A stretch of DNA of 64,000 nucleotides from NCBI RefSeq assembly GCF_051175385.1, contig NZ_CP195106.1, positions 1,612,001 through 1,676,000 on the forward strand, read 5' to 3'. This stretch comes from Tundrisphaera lichenicola (GTDB lineage: Bacteria > Planctomycetota > Planctomycetia > Isosphaerales > Isosphaeraceae). This document shows, piece by piece, positions 50,690 to 59,964 of the stretch. The position numbers and the translations under genes are program-made. The stretch's first letter is position 1, and each line of letters opens with the position of its first letter. The notes below the pieces were generated by a model. The model saw nothing but the letters and a program-made list of their open reading frames with translations, made no database searches and was not told the origin of the DNA.

Positions 50690-53095
50690 TCAGGGGGTCG
50701 TACTGCTGGTCACCTCGGCCGGGTCGTGCACGATCGGCTCGTTGTCCGTTCCCTGACGGGCCTTGAACCGATGGATCAAGACCACGAACGCCGGTACAAG
50801 GATCGGTCGGACGATGAAGGTGTCCAGGAGAACTCCCAGGCCCAGGGCGAAGCCGAGTTCCTTCAGGGCGGTGAGGCTTCCGGTGATCATAGAGCCGAAG
50901 GTCCCGGCCATGATCAGACCACAGGAGCTGATGATTCCGCCGGTGTGCATCACCGCTTGCCGGGTCCCTTCGATCGGCCCATGTTTCTTCTCCTCCTCGA
51001 TCACCCGAGCCATTAGGAAGATGTTGTAATCTTCTCCCACGGCCACGAGGATCACGAACAGGAAGAAGCTGACCTTCCAGTCGAGCCCCACCCAGGGGTC
51101 GGGACCGTCATGGATCGCCCGGAAGAATAGTTCGGTGATCCCGAGCGAGGCGAGGTACCCCAGGACGACGGTGGCGATCAAGTACAGGCAGATCCAGGGC
51201 CTCCGGAGTAGGAGGACGAGGATGACGTAGACGCCCAGCGTTACCAGCCAGTACATCCGCTGCTCGTCCTTGGTGGTCACCTCCTTGAGGTCGGCCACCA
51301 TGGCGGTTGAACCCGATAGGCCTGTCGCTTTCAGGCCATCCAGTGGTCCACCGGGACGACTCGCTTCCTCGATCACTCGTCGGACTTCCTGGAGCGTTCT
51401 CAAACTGTCGGCGGAGAAGGGATCCGCCTTGAAAATCAGGTCGAGCCTGGTGATGTGATCCAGGTCGGCGGGATTGGCCGGGTCGGTCGAGACGTACCGA
51501 GGATCAACAAAGGGTCGCCGGACCATGTCGGCGATCCTTTCCTGAAAACTCTCCGGCGATACCCCGAGCGGCCTGGAAATCGATCGGACCTCGGAGACCC
51601 TGTCCAGGGCCGCCAGGCTCTTGCTCAGCTGCTCGATCGCGCCCCGGCCCTTATCGGAGCGGAAGTTGATCCCGGGGTGTTCGAACAGGACGGTCGTCGG
51701 GCCGAGTTCCCCGGCCGCGAAGTATTTTCGGACCAGCTTCGATCCGATGATGCTGGGCTGATCGGGGCTCAAGTCGGTGAGCTGGCTATAATTAGAAGTG
51801 GTCCGCGCCCCCAGGATGGCGAAAGGTATGAGCGCCGCGATGCTGACCGAGAGGATCAGGCCGGGCTTTCGGATGACAACCGAGGCAATCTTTCCCCAGG
51901 TGACCGAGAGAGGAATTTGGGCCAAACTCTCCTCGTCCGGGTCGCCACCCTTCTCATGGTGCGGCGGGACGAAAGGGAAGAAGACGGCGCCTCGGAGCCA
52001 GTGAAGGAGGACCGGTGCTAGCGTGAGGGCGGCCAGGAGGCCGATGGCCAGACTCAGGGCGATCGCCGGGCCGGTGTACTGGATCTTGGCGAAACTGGAG
52101 AACCAGAGCATCCCCAGGCCGACGATCACCGTACCCGCACTTGCGACCAGCGCCCCGCCGACCTGCTCGATCGCCTCGCGGAGCGCCTCGGGGCCGGATC
52201 GGCCTCGGGCCAGCTCTTCACGGTAGCGGGCGATCAGGAACAGGCAATAATCGGTCCCCGCGCCGAAGAGTACGACGATCACGAAGATATTGGTGATGTT
52301 GATCACCTGGAACTGAAGTCCCGGGATCAACGTCAGGGATGCAATCGCCTTGAGTGAGACCTGGACCGAGAGGGCGATCGTCAGGAGCGGCAGCAGCGCC
52401 AGTAAAGGGGACTTGTAGACGATCAGAAGGATCACGACCACCAGCAGGATCGTTGCCCAGGTCGTCTGGGATACGCTGGCAATCGCCGCCCGATTCATGT
52501 CGTGCCCGACAGCCGCCGATCCGGTCATCTCAAGTCTGAGCCCGACCGGAGGTTTCTCGAAGCCAGCCACCAAGACCTGGAGCCGGTCCATCGCGATCCG
52601 AGTCTGTTTGGCGATGTATGTCCCATTGAGCGAGACCAGGACCAGTGTCGCCTCACCTTTCCCGTCCGAAGATCCCCCGATCAGTCGAGGGCCGAGGATC
52701 GGCACTCGATAGTCGACTACCTGCTTGATCCCGATGCTCGGATCATCACGCTTGAGCTGGGTCAGGGCCTGAGAGAGGGCCACCACATGATTGTAGTCGG
52801 CTCGAGTCAACTTGCCGTCGGACCGCTCGGCGATCAAGACGGCTTGAGAACTGGCCGCATCCTTGGGAAACCCGCGATTCAAGAGCGACTGGCCGATGAC
52901 GCTCGGATAGCCGGCGGGGAAGAAGTTGACATCATCATCCTTGGTCACCGATTCCCACTTCGGTGCAATAAGGAAGAGGATCGCCGTGACGACCACCCAA
53001 CCTGCGATGATGATCCAGCCCCGGGTATTGACCAGCCTGGCGAGCGAATGAAACATTTGCGAGGTCGTATCCGTGAGACGGCCGGTCAGGGACAA
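50690..53095 (-). CDS. MMPL/RND-family transporter
   Basis: 801 residues, with the double-MMPL layout: transmembrane helix 1 (about 28-45), a large extracytoplasmic loop, helices 2-6 (about 205-370) with NIFVIVVLFGAGTDYCLFLIARYREE, a second loop, then helices 8-12 with FLFVILVAVGEDYNIFLMARVIEEE. GxGTDY/GEDY are the conserved proton-relay-type helix 4 and 10 motifs of this family. MmpL-like proteins export lipids or hydrophobic compounds across the inner membrane. ATG 53095 follows a TTGACT promoter. The IS at 53216 is inserted just upstream but does not break that promoter. Confidence 0.88.
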   Translation of the reverse strand: MSLTGRLTDTTSQMFHSLARLVNTRGWIIIAGWVVVTAILFLIAPKWESVTKDDDVNFFPAGYPSVIGQSLLNRGFPKDAASSQAVLIAERSDGKLTRADYNHVVALSQALTQLKRDDPSIGIKQVVDYRVPILGPRLIGGSSDGKGEATLVLVSLNGTYIAKQTRIAMDRLQVLVAGFEKPPVGLRLEMTGSAAVGHDMNRAAIASVSQTTWATILLVVVILLIVYKSPLLALLPLLTIALSVQVSLKAIASLTLIPGLQFQVINITNIFVIVVLFGAGTDYCLFLIARYREELARGRSGPEALREAIEQVGGALVASAGTVIVGLGMLWFSSFAKIQYTGPAIALSLAIGLLAALTLAPVLLHWLRGAVFFPFVPPHHEKGGDPDEESLAQIPLSVTWGKIASVVIRKPGLILSVSIAALIPFAILGARTTSNYSQLTDLSPDQPSIIGSKLVRKYFAAGELGPTTVLFEHPGINFRSDKGRGAIEQLSKSLAALDRVSEVRSISRPLGVSPESFQERIADMVRRPFVDPRYVSTDPANPADLDHITRLDLIFKADPFSADSLRTLQEVRRVIEEASRPGGPLDGLKATGLSGSTAMVADLKEVTTKDEQRMYWLVTLGVYVILVLLLRRPWICLYLIATVVLGYLASLGITELFFRAIHDGPDPWVGLDWKVSFFLFVILVAVGEDYNIFLMARVIEEEKKHGPIEGTRQAVMHTGGIISSCGLIMAGTFGSMITGSLTALKELGFALGLGVLLDTFIVRPILVPAFVVLIHRFKARQGTDNEPIVHDPAEVTSSTTP

Positions 53096-53164
53096 CTAAA
53101 TGGGTTGGGGAACCTGGGAAGTTCTGGCGAAGAGGCCGGCTCGAAATATCGGTTCTATCGTCGC

Positions 53165-53193
53165 ACATTAATGAAACGTTCGATCGAAGTCAA
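53165..53193 (-). promoter_or_regulatory. Promoter of the MMPL gene
   Basis: On the minus strand TTGACT (53188-53193), 17-bp spacer, TAATGT (53165-53170). It lies 23 bp from the insertion sequence edge. Confidence 0.4.
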
Positions 53194-53206
53194 AGCGAAT
53201 CGTTCC

Positions 53207-53215
53207 GTCGGAGCA
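53207..53215. repeat. Target-site duplication, left copy
   Basis: GTCGGAGCA, identical to 54671-54679 on the other side of the element. Confidence 0.85.
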
Positions 53216-53240
53216 GGGTGTGACCAGGGATTCTTGGGTT

Positions 53241-54365
53241 TCACGCCGCCCGGTTCCAGAATAGGTCCCACTGATCGGTCTGACGGCAGCAGATCAGGGC
53301 GGCCATGGCTCGGGCGTTCTTGTGCCGCCAGCGGGCCCCGCGAGCTTTCAGCCTCAGACCCAGGGTCTTCGCCGCACCCTCCACCACCCCGCTTCCGATC
53401 GCATCGCCGGACGCCAGGCGGCCCGCGTAGTCGAGCCGCGTCAGGTGGCCCAGGAAGTAGTTCAGCAGTCGCTCCAGGGCCCCCCGCCTCTTCGGTGTGT
53501 CCTCGCGTTCCAGTTCCTCGCCGATCAGCCGGCAAACTCCCGTCCAACCTTCCCTCAGCAGTAACTCACGGCCGTGCTCGTGGAACGTGGTCGCCTCGGC
53601 TGTCCCTTCGCCAAAGAGCCGCTTGCCGGCGAGGGCGATGTGCTGGCTGGCGTGGTAGATATCCAGGGTCTGGCGGCACCCGGTCAGGGCCCGGCCGGCC
53701 GCCTTCCAGATCCATGACGCCCCGTCCCCCAGCACGTGCAGCCGGGCCATCGCCGGCAGGCCCAGCCGCTTCAGCCGCGCGTGCCAGGACCGGCGGAATC
53801 GCCGGGATGCCGAGATGTCGGCCCACATCACTCGGGCGGTAGCCTTGGGCAAGACGCGCGACTCCCACTGCTGGGGGGTCGCCGGTTTGGCCGTCGGTCG
53901 CTTCTGGGCTACGGCGATCTTCAGGTCGCGCCAGCCCTTCTCACGGGTGTTGACCTTGCCGGCGTCGACGGCGAACTCCCAGCCACCTCCGGCCTTTCCG
54001 AAGCCCTCGGCCGAGGCGGTCTCGGTGCCCTGCCAACGCGCGATCCGGCTGGCCTGACGTTCGCAATAGACCCGCAGGGTCTCGGCCGCCGGCGAGACGC
54101 CGAGCAGCTCGAGCAGGTTCTCGCGGGCCCGCTCGAAGGACAGGTCGGCGGCACTACGGCAGGCCTTGCGTTGCAATCGAGGGCTGAGGCCGCCGTCGAG
54201 CCCGAGGACGGTATCGGCGTGATAGCCTCCCGGCACGCAAGGGCATCGCGAGCCCCACCAGTGCCGCCTCAAGGTGATCGCCCCCAGGCAGGTGAAGACC
54301 TCGCGCGTGGCGGTCCCGCGATTCTCGCGAACCTGTCCACAGGAACAGATCCTCAGGGGAGCCCC
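53241..54365 (-). CDS. Transposase, C-terminal catalytic part (ISKra4-like)
   Basis: 374 residues in the -1 frame relative to the first reading frame, read from 54365. Cysteine pairs (ICSCG ... CPCVPG) are followed by a DDE-type core: first Asp in EFAVDAGKVNTREKG, second in HVLGDGASWIWKAAGRALTGC with DIYHASQHI, and the Glu in GSGVVEGAAKTLGLRLKARGARW. This GSGVVEGA..RW ending is a hallmark of ISKra4 transposases. As a lone product it has no good start (first ATG-equivalent at 54272), so it likely needs frameshifting from the upstream frame to make a 448-residue protein. Active-site residues appear intact. Confidence 0.8.
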   Translation of the reverse strand, partial: GAPLRICSCGQVRENRGTATREVFTCLGAITLRRHWWGSRCPCVPGGYHADTVLGLDGGLSPRLQRKACRSAADLSFERARENLLELLGVSPAAETLRVYCERQASRIARWQGTETASAEGFGKAGGGWEFAVDAGKVNTREKGWRDLKIAVAQKRPTAKPATPQQWESRVLPKATARVMWADISASRRFRRSWHARLKRLGLPAMARLHVLGDGASWIWKAAGRALTGCRQTLDIYHASQHIALAGKRLFGEGTAEATTFHEHGRELLLREGWTGVCRLIGEELEREDTPKRRGALERLLNYFLGHLTRLDYAGRLASGDAIGSGVVEGAAKTLGLRLKARGARWRHKNARAMAALICCRQTDQWDLFWNRAA

Positions 54366-54586
54366 TTTTTCTCGGCGTGCTCGAGCCGAGCCCGGACGGC
54401 GCGTTGGAGGAGCCGACGCTGGTGCTCGCGACCCTGTTCGATGACGGCCTCCTCGCAGACGTCGAGGACCGAGCCATCGGGGGTGGTGGCGGCGAGATCC
54501 TTCATCTCGCCGACGAAGCCGGCGTAGCCGCGAATCAGATCCTCGTCCTCGGCCTCGATCTCCAGGGTGATCACCTTCCGTGTCAT
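54353..54586 (-). CDS. Transposase N-terminal reading frame
   Basis: 77 residues, ATG 54586 with CCGGAG upstream, helical and acidic (MTRKVITLEIEAEDEDLIRGY), ending GLP-stop. It contains the shift site GAG AAA AAG GGG (54363-54373); slipping back by one base continues into the catalytic frame with GGG GCT CCC CTG. Lysine-run slippage of the A-AAA-AAG kind is used by many insertion sequences. The heptamer here is G AAA AAG, less ideal, so a decayed gene is the alternative. Confidence 0.65.
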   Translation of the reverse strand: MTRKVITLEIEAEDEDLIRGYAGFVGEMKDLAATTPDGSVLDVCEEAVIEQGREHQRRLLQRAVRARLEHAEKKGLP

Positions 54587-54670
54587 GGCGGAACTCCGGG
54601 TGTCGGGTTCAAGAAGTCCACCCAATTTGCCAGGACGGACGATTCACCACCAGAGAACTTGGTTACACCC

Positions 54671-54679
54671 GTCGGAGCA
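54671..54679. repeat. Target-site duplication, right copy
   Basis: GTCGGAGCA, exact copy of 53207-53215. Confidence 0.85.
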
Positions 54680-54747
54680 TTTCGAGTCATTGCTCGCTTT
54701 TCGCCGTTACAATCCTTGCCGGGTGACGTAATATGATTGAGAAGTCA

Positions 54748-54768
54748 CCCCGCACCGTCTTTGCGGGG
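54748..54768 (+). promoter_or_regulatory. Leader hairpin before 54804
   Basis: CCCCGCA (54748-54754) pairs with TGCGGGG (54762-54768), 7-nt loop. A TACAAT box lies at 54708-54713 without a convincing -35. It may be a leader structure or terminator. Confidence 0.3.
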
Positions 54769-54803
54769 AATCGAACCACTCCCTGGAAGGGCCGATTTCA
54801 CCC

Positions 54804-55193
54804 GTGTCCGCCACATCAGTCCGTGAACTCACACGACTCTGGAATGGTCGCCTGGCTCATTATCGACGACACCGCAACGAAGAGCATCTCGAAGCGTTGA
54901 CGACCGAAGCGCTTCGCTTCTCGGGCTTTCACCTTGAGAACGACCTCTCGTCCTCACCCTATTGGTCGAAGGCACCGCTCGCTCGACGGGTGGCGCTCTT
55001 GCTCTTCCTGATGGATCGTGGGGTCGTTGATCGCGTGATCCACGAGGGTCGAGTCGCCTTCGAAGCCCGGCCCGACGCTGCATCCTGGGCCGCTTCTCAG
55101 CCTTCGATGGCCTCCTATCTGGTTCCCACGCTGGAATTCATCGCAGCCCTTCAGCTCGACCCATCTCGACGTACCCGCTCTACGAATAACTGA
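54804..55193 (+). CDS. Small protein of unknown function
   Basis: 129 residues. GTG start at 54804, no clear ribosome site. Helical, slightly basic, no membrane segment, no recognised domain (RELTRLWNGRLAHYRRHRNEEHLEALTTEALRF, then LARRVALLLFLMDRGVVDRVI). It lies between the insertion sequence and the convergent formate dehydrogenase gene. It could be genuine; codon use is like its neighbours. Function unknown. Confidence 0.45.
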   Translation: MSATSVRELTRLWNGRLAHYRRHRNEEHLEALTTEALRFSGFHLENDLSSSPYWSKAPLARRVALLLFLMDRGVVDRVIHEGRVAFEARPDAASWAASQPSMASYLVPTLEFIAALQLDPSRRTRSTNN

Positions 55194-55366
55194 GCTGAGC
55201 GTAGGCCCCCCTATTACCCACGATGCTTGCGTGGACACCCCACCGAGTTTCGACTCTTGGAGGTCCAGGATCCGGTTCGCGGCCTGGATCAATGCGGGGG
55301 CCAAGATCTTTTTCCGGAACGTCCAGCTCACCTCGCTTGATTCGAAGTGAGCCGGACGGACGGATA

Positions 55367-58300
55367 TCAATCCTTCTCGACCCGACAGACAAAAACCTTG
55401 GCCTCGTGGATCGTCACGTTGGGATCGCCCACCAGCGCGGCCAAATCATTCACCACGTCGCCGGTCACGACCCCCTTGTATCCCCAGTGCCAGGGCATCC
55501 CGACGTGGTGGATCGGCTTTCCACCGATCAGGAATGGCCGAATCCGGCGAGTGACCAGGGTCTTGGCCCGGATCGCCGCCCGGGGAGTGATGACCTTCAC
55601 CCAGTCGAGGTTGGTCACCTTCAGTTCCTCGGCGTGCTCGGGACTGATCTCGACGAAGAGCTCGGGCTGGAGCGCCGCGAGCCAGGGTAGCCAGCGGCTC
55701 ATCGAGCCGCTCAGGTGGTGCTCGGTCAATCGATAGGTCGATAGAACTGCCGGGTATTCACCCGAACCGGGAGGGGCATAAGGATTTCCCGGGACACTGA
55801 AGACCTTGGCCACCGGGTTGCTGGATTGTCCGGGATAGACCAGATTGGCTACCGGCGACTCGTACGGTTCGTAGTGGGTCGGCAAAGGGCCGTCGACCGT
55901 GCCTGAGGGGGCGAAAAGCCATCCTTTTCCGTCGGACTTCATGATGAAGGGCGAGGCTCCATCATGGAAATCGAGGCCCTTACCGTCGGGCTGGCGGGGC
56001 GTCGTCGGGCCCTTATGCGCCGGAAAATCGGGGATGTCAAGCCCGACCCATCGACCTCGGATCTGCTGGTCCGGGTGGCTGGGATCGGGACCTTGCCAGT
56101 CCTCGTCCCAGTAGACGTACCCTCTCTCACCCTTCCCGTGGGCCTTGGCGAGTCGGGCCTCCTTGGGCCATGCGTTACCGAGAGGATCGGCCGAGGCTCG
56201 GTTGTACAGAATCCGACGATTGGCGGGCCAGGCGAACCCCCATCCGAGGGCGACCCAGTCGTCCCCTGCTCGGTTGGCGGCGAAGTTATGGCCCATCGGC
56301 TCCTGAGCCGTCGGGGCATACACGCCGGTGTAAATCCATGCCCCGCATGCGGTCGAACCATCGGCCTTCAGGTCGCCGAAACTTTTTAAGGGTCGTCCAT
56401 CGGCCACCGTTGTCCCGTTGATCTCACGAAGCACCCGTCGCGCCGAGGGCTCGTCCTTGATTCGCCACTCCGCGTTTTCCTCGGGATCGATGTAGTCCCA
56501 GGTCAGGGCCTGGATCGGCCGATCGCGTTCGAGTGTGCTCTCGGCATAGAGCTTCTTGATCCGGAGGCCGAGATGGACCGTGAACCAGAGGTCGGAACGG
56601 GCGTCGACGGGCGGGTCGCAGGCCCGGTCGTGCCACTGGAGAAGACGCTGGGTGTTGGTGTAGGTACCGTCCATCTCGGCCGTCGCGGCGGCGGGGAGGA
56701 CGAAGATCTCGGTGGCGATCGACTCCGGTTTTAGTTCACCGGAGTGGACCTCGGGGCTGTCTTTCCAGAAAGTCGCGGTTTCTGTCTCGTAGAGATCCTT
56801 GACCACCATCCAGTCGAGCTTGGCCAGGGCCTTCCGCTGATAGCCGGCATTCTGTCCGCCGACGGCGGGGTTCTGCCCCATCGCCATGAACCCCTTGATC
56901 TTTCCCTCCGCCATCGCGATGAACATCGGCATGTGCGAGTGGTCGCCGACGATCCTGGGGAGCCAGTCATAACCCCAATCATTATCCTTGGTCGCGGCCT
57001 CTCCATACCAGGCCTTGAGTAGGCTGACGATGAAGTTGGGCAGGTTCGCCCAATAGGAAGTGGGCGATATCTCCGTTTTGATGTAATCCGCCAGCGATTC
57101 GTGGGACTTCAAAGCGCTCGGGATGTTCAGATATCCGGGCAGGAGATTATAGAGCGTGGGGATATCGGTCGAGCCCTGGATCGACGCATGCCCCCGGAGC
57201 GCCAGGATTCCCCCACCAGGTCGGCCGATGTTACCCAAGAGGAGTTGGACGATCGTCGAGGCACGAATCATCTGGACGCCCGTGGTGTGCTGGGTCCAGC
57301 CGACCGCATAGCATATGACCGAAGTTCGATCTGGCCCAGAAGCCTCGGTGAGCGTCTCCGCGACTTTCAGGAATGCCTCGATGGGAGTTCCGCAAACGTC
57401 CGCGACCATTTCGGGCGTATAGCGGGCGTAGTGACGCCGGAGAATTTGGAAGACGCATCGCGGATCCTGGAGCGTCGGGTCGGTCCGAGGTGGACTGTTT
57501 ACCTGGCCGGTTCGGACGCTGAAGGATTGAGTGTCGTCGTTCGCGGGCTTGGGCCGATTCGAGGGAAACTTCTCCTCGTTTGGCTGGTCGTAGCTCCAGG
57601 AGGTTGAATCGTATTGTCGATGTTCCGCATCGAAGCCGGAAAAGAGGCCGTCGAGGTCCTCGGTATCCTGGTACTTCTCGTTAATCAAGGTCGCTGCGTT
57701 GGTGTATTGGACGACGTATTCCTTGAAGTATTTTTCCTCTTCGAGGATGTACCGGATCATGCCACCCAGGAACACGATGTCGGTCCCCGCCCGGAGCGGC
57801 GCGTGGATGTCGGCCATGGCGGAGGTCCGCGTGAATCGGGGGTCTGCGTGGATCAGCTTGGCCCCATTCATCTTCGCTTGCATGACGAAGCGGAAGCTGA
57901 CCGGGTGGCACTCGGCCATGTTCGATCCCATGATCAAGACGGCGTCGGCAAATCGGACGTCCATCTGGTTGGTCGTGGCGCCGCCTCGACCGAGCGAAGT
58001 GCCCAGACCGGGCACAGTCGAGCTATGTCAGATTCGGGCCTGATTTTCGAGCCAAATTAGCCCGAGGGCTCGCCAGAGTTTTAGCTGGACGTAATTCCAC
58101 TCATTGTCCATCGTCGCTCCGCCGAGCGAAGCAATCGTCGAGCAGTGGTTGACCTTCTTGTCAACCAGCTTGCCATCCCGATCCGGCCCTTGCCACCGTT
58201 CCTGAAACGTGGCGTCGCGGGTCTTCTTCATCAGTTCCGCGATCCGATCCATGGCCCAATCGAGAGGTTTCTCGGTCCATTCCGTCGCATACGGAGCCCG

Positions 58301-58627
58301 GTATTTGACCCTGGTCATCCGGTTCGGGTTGACCGCGAGTTGAAAGGTGGCCGACCCCTTTGGGCAGAGCGTCCCCCGGCTGATCGGACTATCGGGGTTC
58401 CCTTCGATGTTGACGATCTGACCTTCGCGGACGCTGACGATCTGGCCACAGCCGACGGCGCAATAAGGACAAATGCTGGCGAACTCGCGAGCCCCCTTGA
58501 GCTTGGACTTCATTAGCCCCGCAGCGGCCCTCGCCGGCTGTAGGTCGAGTCCAAGCCCCGCCAGGGAACCGAGGGTCATCCCCGTCCCGCGGAAGAACTG
58601 ACGGCGGTTAGTTGTGCTCGCATTCAT
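55367..58627 (-). CDS. Selenocysteine-containing formate dehydrogenase, catalytic subunit
   Basis: 1086 residues when TGA at 58030-58028 is read as selenocysteine (residue 200); otherwise it looks like two genes. It oxidises formate to CO2 with a bis-MGD molybdenum or tungsten site. Start ATG 58627: MNASTTNRRQFFRGTGM is a twin-arginine signal (RR at 8-9), so it is exported. A 4Fe-4S site is formed by Cys53, Cys56, Cys60 and Cys88 (CPYCAVGC ... TLCPKG). Around the TGA the sequence reads LENQARI-U-HSSTVPGLGTSLGRGG, matching FdnG/FdoG (QARV-U-HGPTVASL), and is followed by the cofactor domains, including GWTQHTTGVQMIRA and VHLGLRIKKLYAEST. No beta or gamma subunit is adjacent. A SECIS-type hairpin follows the TGA. 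Confidence 0.9.
57999..58030 (-). promoter_or_regulatory. SECIS element after the UGA selenocysteine codon
   Basis: TGA at 58030-58028, then 18 nt, then GGTCT (58009-58005) as the apical loop of a GTGCCC/GGGCAC stem (58015-58010 with 58004-57999). The loop sequence and 18-nt distance match the E. coli fdhF/fdnG type of SECIS that binds SelB. selA-D are outside the window. Confidence 0.8.
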
Positions 58628-58926
58628 GAGTTCATGCCCCGTCGCTCGCAGAAATGGCCCAATCTTGCTACGGACCTCCGGATGATTATCCAGCACGGGT
58701 GATACTGCTGCCAGATCCATCTGATACGGGCCGACCGCCGGCCAACTAGATCCCCAAAGAATCGCCGGGCAGGTTCAAAAACCTGCTTGTTATGGGATCC
58801 GACTTCCACAGTGCCCGAGACCTCGTTACAATCCTCTGTTCATTACGAGTCGGCCGAGCGAAGGACCACCGTGAGTGGTGGCGGTTACTTACTACCGCGA
58901 GCCGAGCAGGGGCTCCGAGGATTTCG

Positions 58927-59964
58927 ATGATCATCGTTCTGAAGCCGAATTCGACCCCGGATGTCATCGGGCATGTGCTCCAACGAATCGAGGAGCTGGG
59001 CTTCACCCCCCACCTGAGCCAGGGGGTTGCACGGACGATCATCGGTGTCATCGGTGATGAGGACCGGCTCCAGGCCGAACCGCTCCGGGCGATCGAAGGG
59101 GTCGAGCAAGTGATGCCGATCCTCAAACCGTTCAAGTTGGCTAGCCGCGAATTCCATACCGAGGATTCGGTCTTCGATATCAAAGGTGTACGGATCGGTG
59201 GGGGTCATCTGATGATGATCGCCGGTCCATGCGCCATCGAGAGCGAGGAGCGTCTCGTCGAGATCGCCGAGAAGGTCAAGGACGCCGGTGCCAACGTCCT
59301 GAGGGGCGGTGCCTTCAAGCCGAGGACCAGCCCCTATAGCTTCCAGGGCATGGGCGAGGAAGGCTTGAAGGTCCTCAAGTCCACCGGGGAACGGTTCGGG
59401 ATGCCGGTCGTGACCGAGGTCATGGATCCTCGGCAGGTGGACCTGGTGGTCCGCTATGCCGATATCATTCAGATCGGCGCCCGGAACATGCAGAACTTCG
59501 ACCTCCTCAAGGAAGTCGGCCGGACGCGGACCCCGGTCCTCCTCAAGCGAGGGATGTCGGCGACGGTCAAGGATCTCCTGATGTCGGCCGAGTACGTTTT
59601 GGCTCAGGGTAACAAAAAGGTGATCCTTTGTGAGCGAGGGGTCCGGAGCTTCGAGGATTCGACGCGCAACATGCTCGATCTATCGATCGTCCCCAACGCC
59701 AAGGGGCAGAGCCATCTGCCGATCATCGTCGATCCGAGCCACGCGACCGGCCGGCCCGACCTCATCCCGGCCATGGCCCGAGCCAGCGTGGCCGCCGGGG
59801 CCGATGGGGTTCATATCGAAGTGCATTCCTGCCCCGAGAAAGCCCTGTCCGACGGTCCCCAGGCCCTGCTCCCGGCCCAGTATGCCAAGCTGATGGACGA
59901 ACTCCGGCAACTGGCCGAGGTCCTGGGCAAGACGATCGACGCCTCCGAAGGAGTTTCCGTCTGA
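58927..59964 (+). CDS. aroF: 3-deoxy-7-phosphoheptulonate synthase (DAHP synthase)
   Basis: 345 residues. First step of the shikimate pathway: phosphoenolpyruvate plus erythrose-4-phosphate gives DAHP. It belongs to the AroF/KDO8P-like type Ib class: an N-terminal ferredoxin-like regulatory domain (MIIVLKPNSTPDVIGHV, about 1-70), then the barrel with AGPCAIESEE, FKPRTSPYSFQG, GARNMQNFDLLKEVG, KRGMSATVKDLL, LCERGVRSF and VDPSHATGRPDL. Start ATG 58927; the frame is open further up without homology. Its stop overlaps the tpiA start (TGATG at 59962-59966). It pairs functionally with pheA at 20 kb. Confidence 0.94.
   Translation: MIIVLKPNSTPDVIGHVLQRIEELGFTPHLSQGVARTIIGVIGDEDRLQAEPLRAIEGVEQVMPILKPFKLASREFHTEDSVFDIKGVRIGGGHLMMIAGPCAIESEERLVEIAEKVKDAGANVLRGGAFKPRTSPYSFQGMGEEGLKVLKSTGERFGMPVVTEVMDPRQVDLVVRYADIIQIGARNMQNFDLLKEVGRTRTPVLLKRGMSATVKDLLMSAEYVLAQGNKKVILCERGVRSFEDSTRNMLDLSIVPNAKGQSHLPIIVDPSHATGRPDLIPAMARASVAAGADGVHIEVHSCPEKALSDGPQALLPAQYAKLMDELRQLAEVLGKTIDASEGVSV

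Larger units (their letters stand above)
53216..54670 (-). mobile_element. Insertion sequence, ISKra4-like, 1455 bp
   Basis: Complete element: imperfect terminal inverted repeats (left GGGTGTGACCAGGGATTCTTGG; right end complement GGGTGTAACCAAGTTCTCTGG, about 16 of 23 bases matching over the full ends) and a perfect 9-bp direct duplication GTCGGAGCA on both sides. Two overlapping transposase frames are separated by a -1 shift. It sits between the divergent MMPL gene and the small gene at 54804. The intact duplication suggests recent insertion. The family call is from the transposase motifs. Confidence 0.85.

Noticed and set aside
55367..58015. Treating the 882-residue frame as a separate complete formate dehydrogenase
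   Set aside because: It lacks the 4Fe-4S domain and Tat signal, which are in the frame just upstream, joined exactly through TGA.
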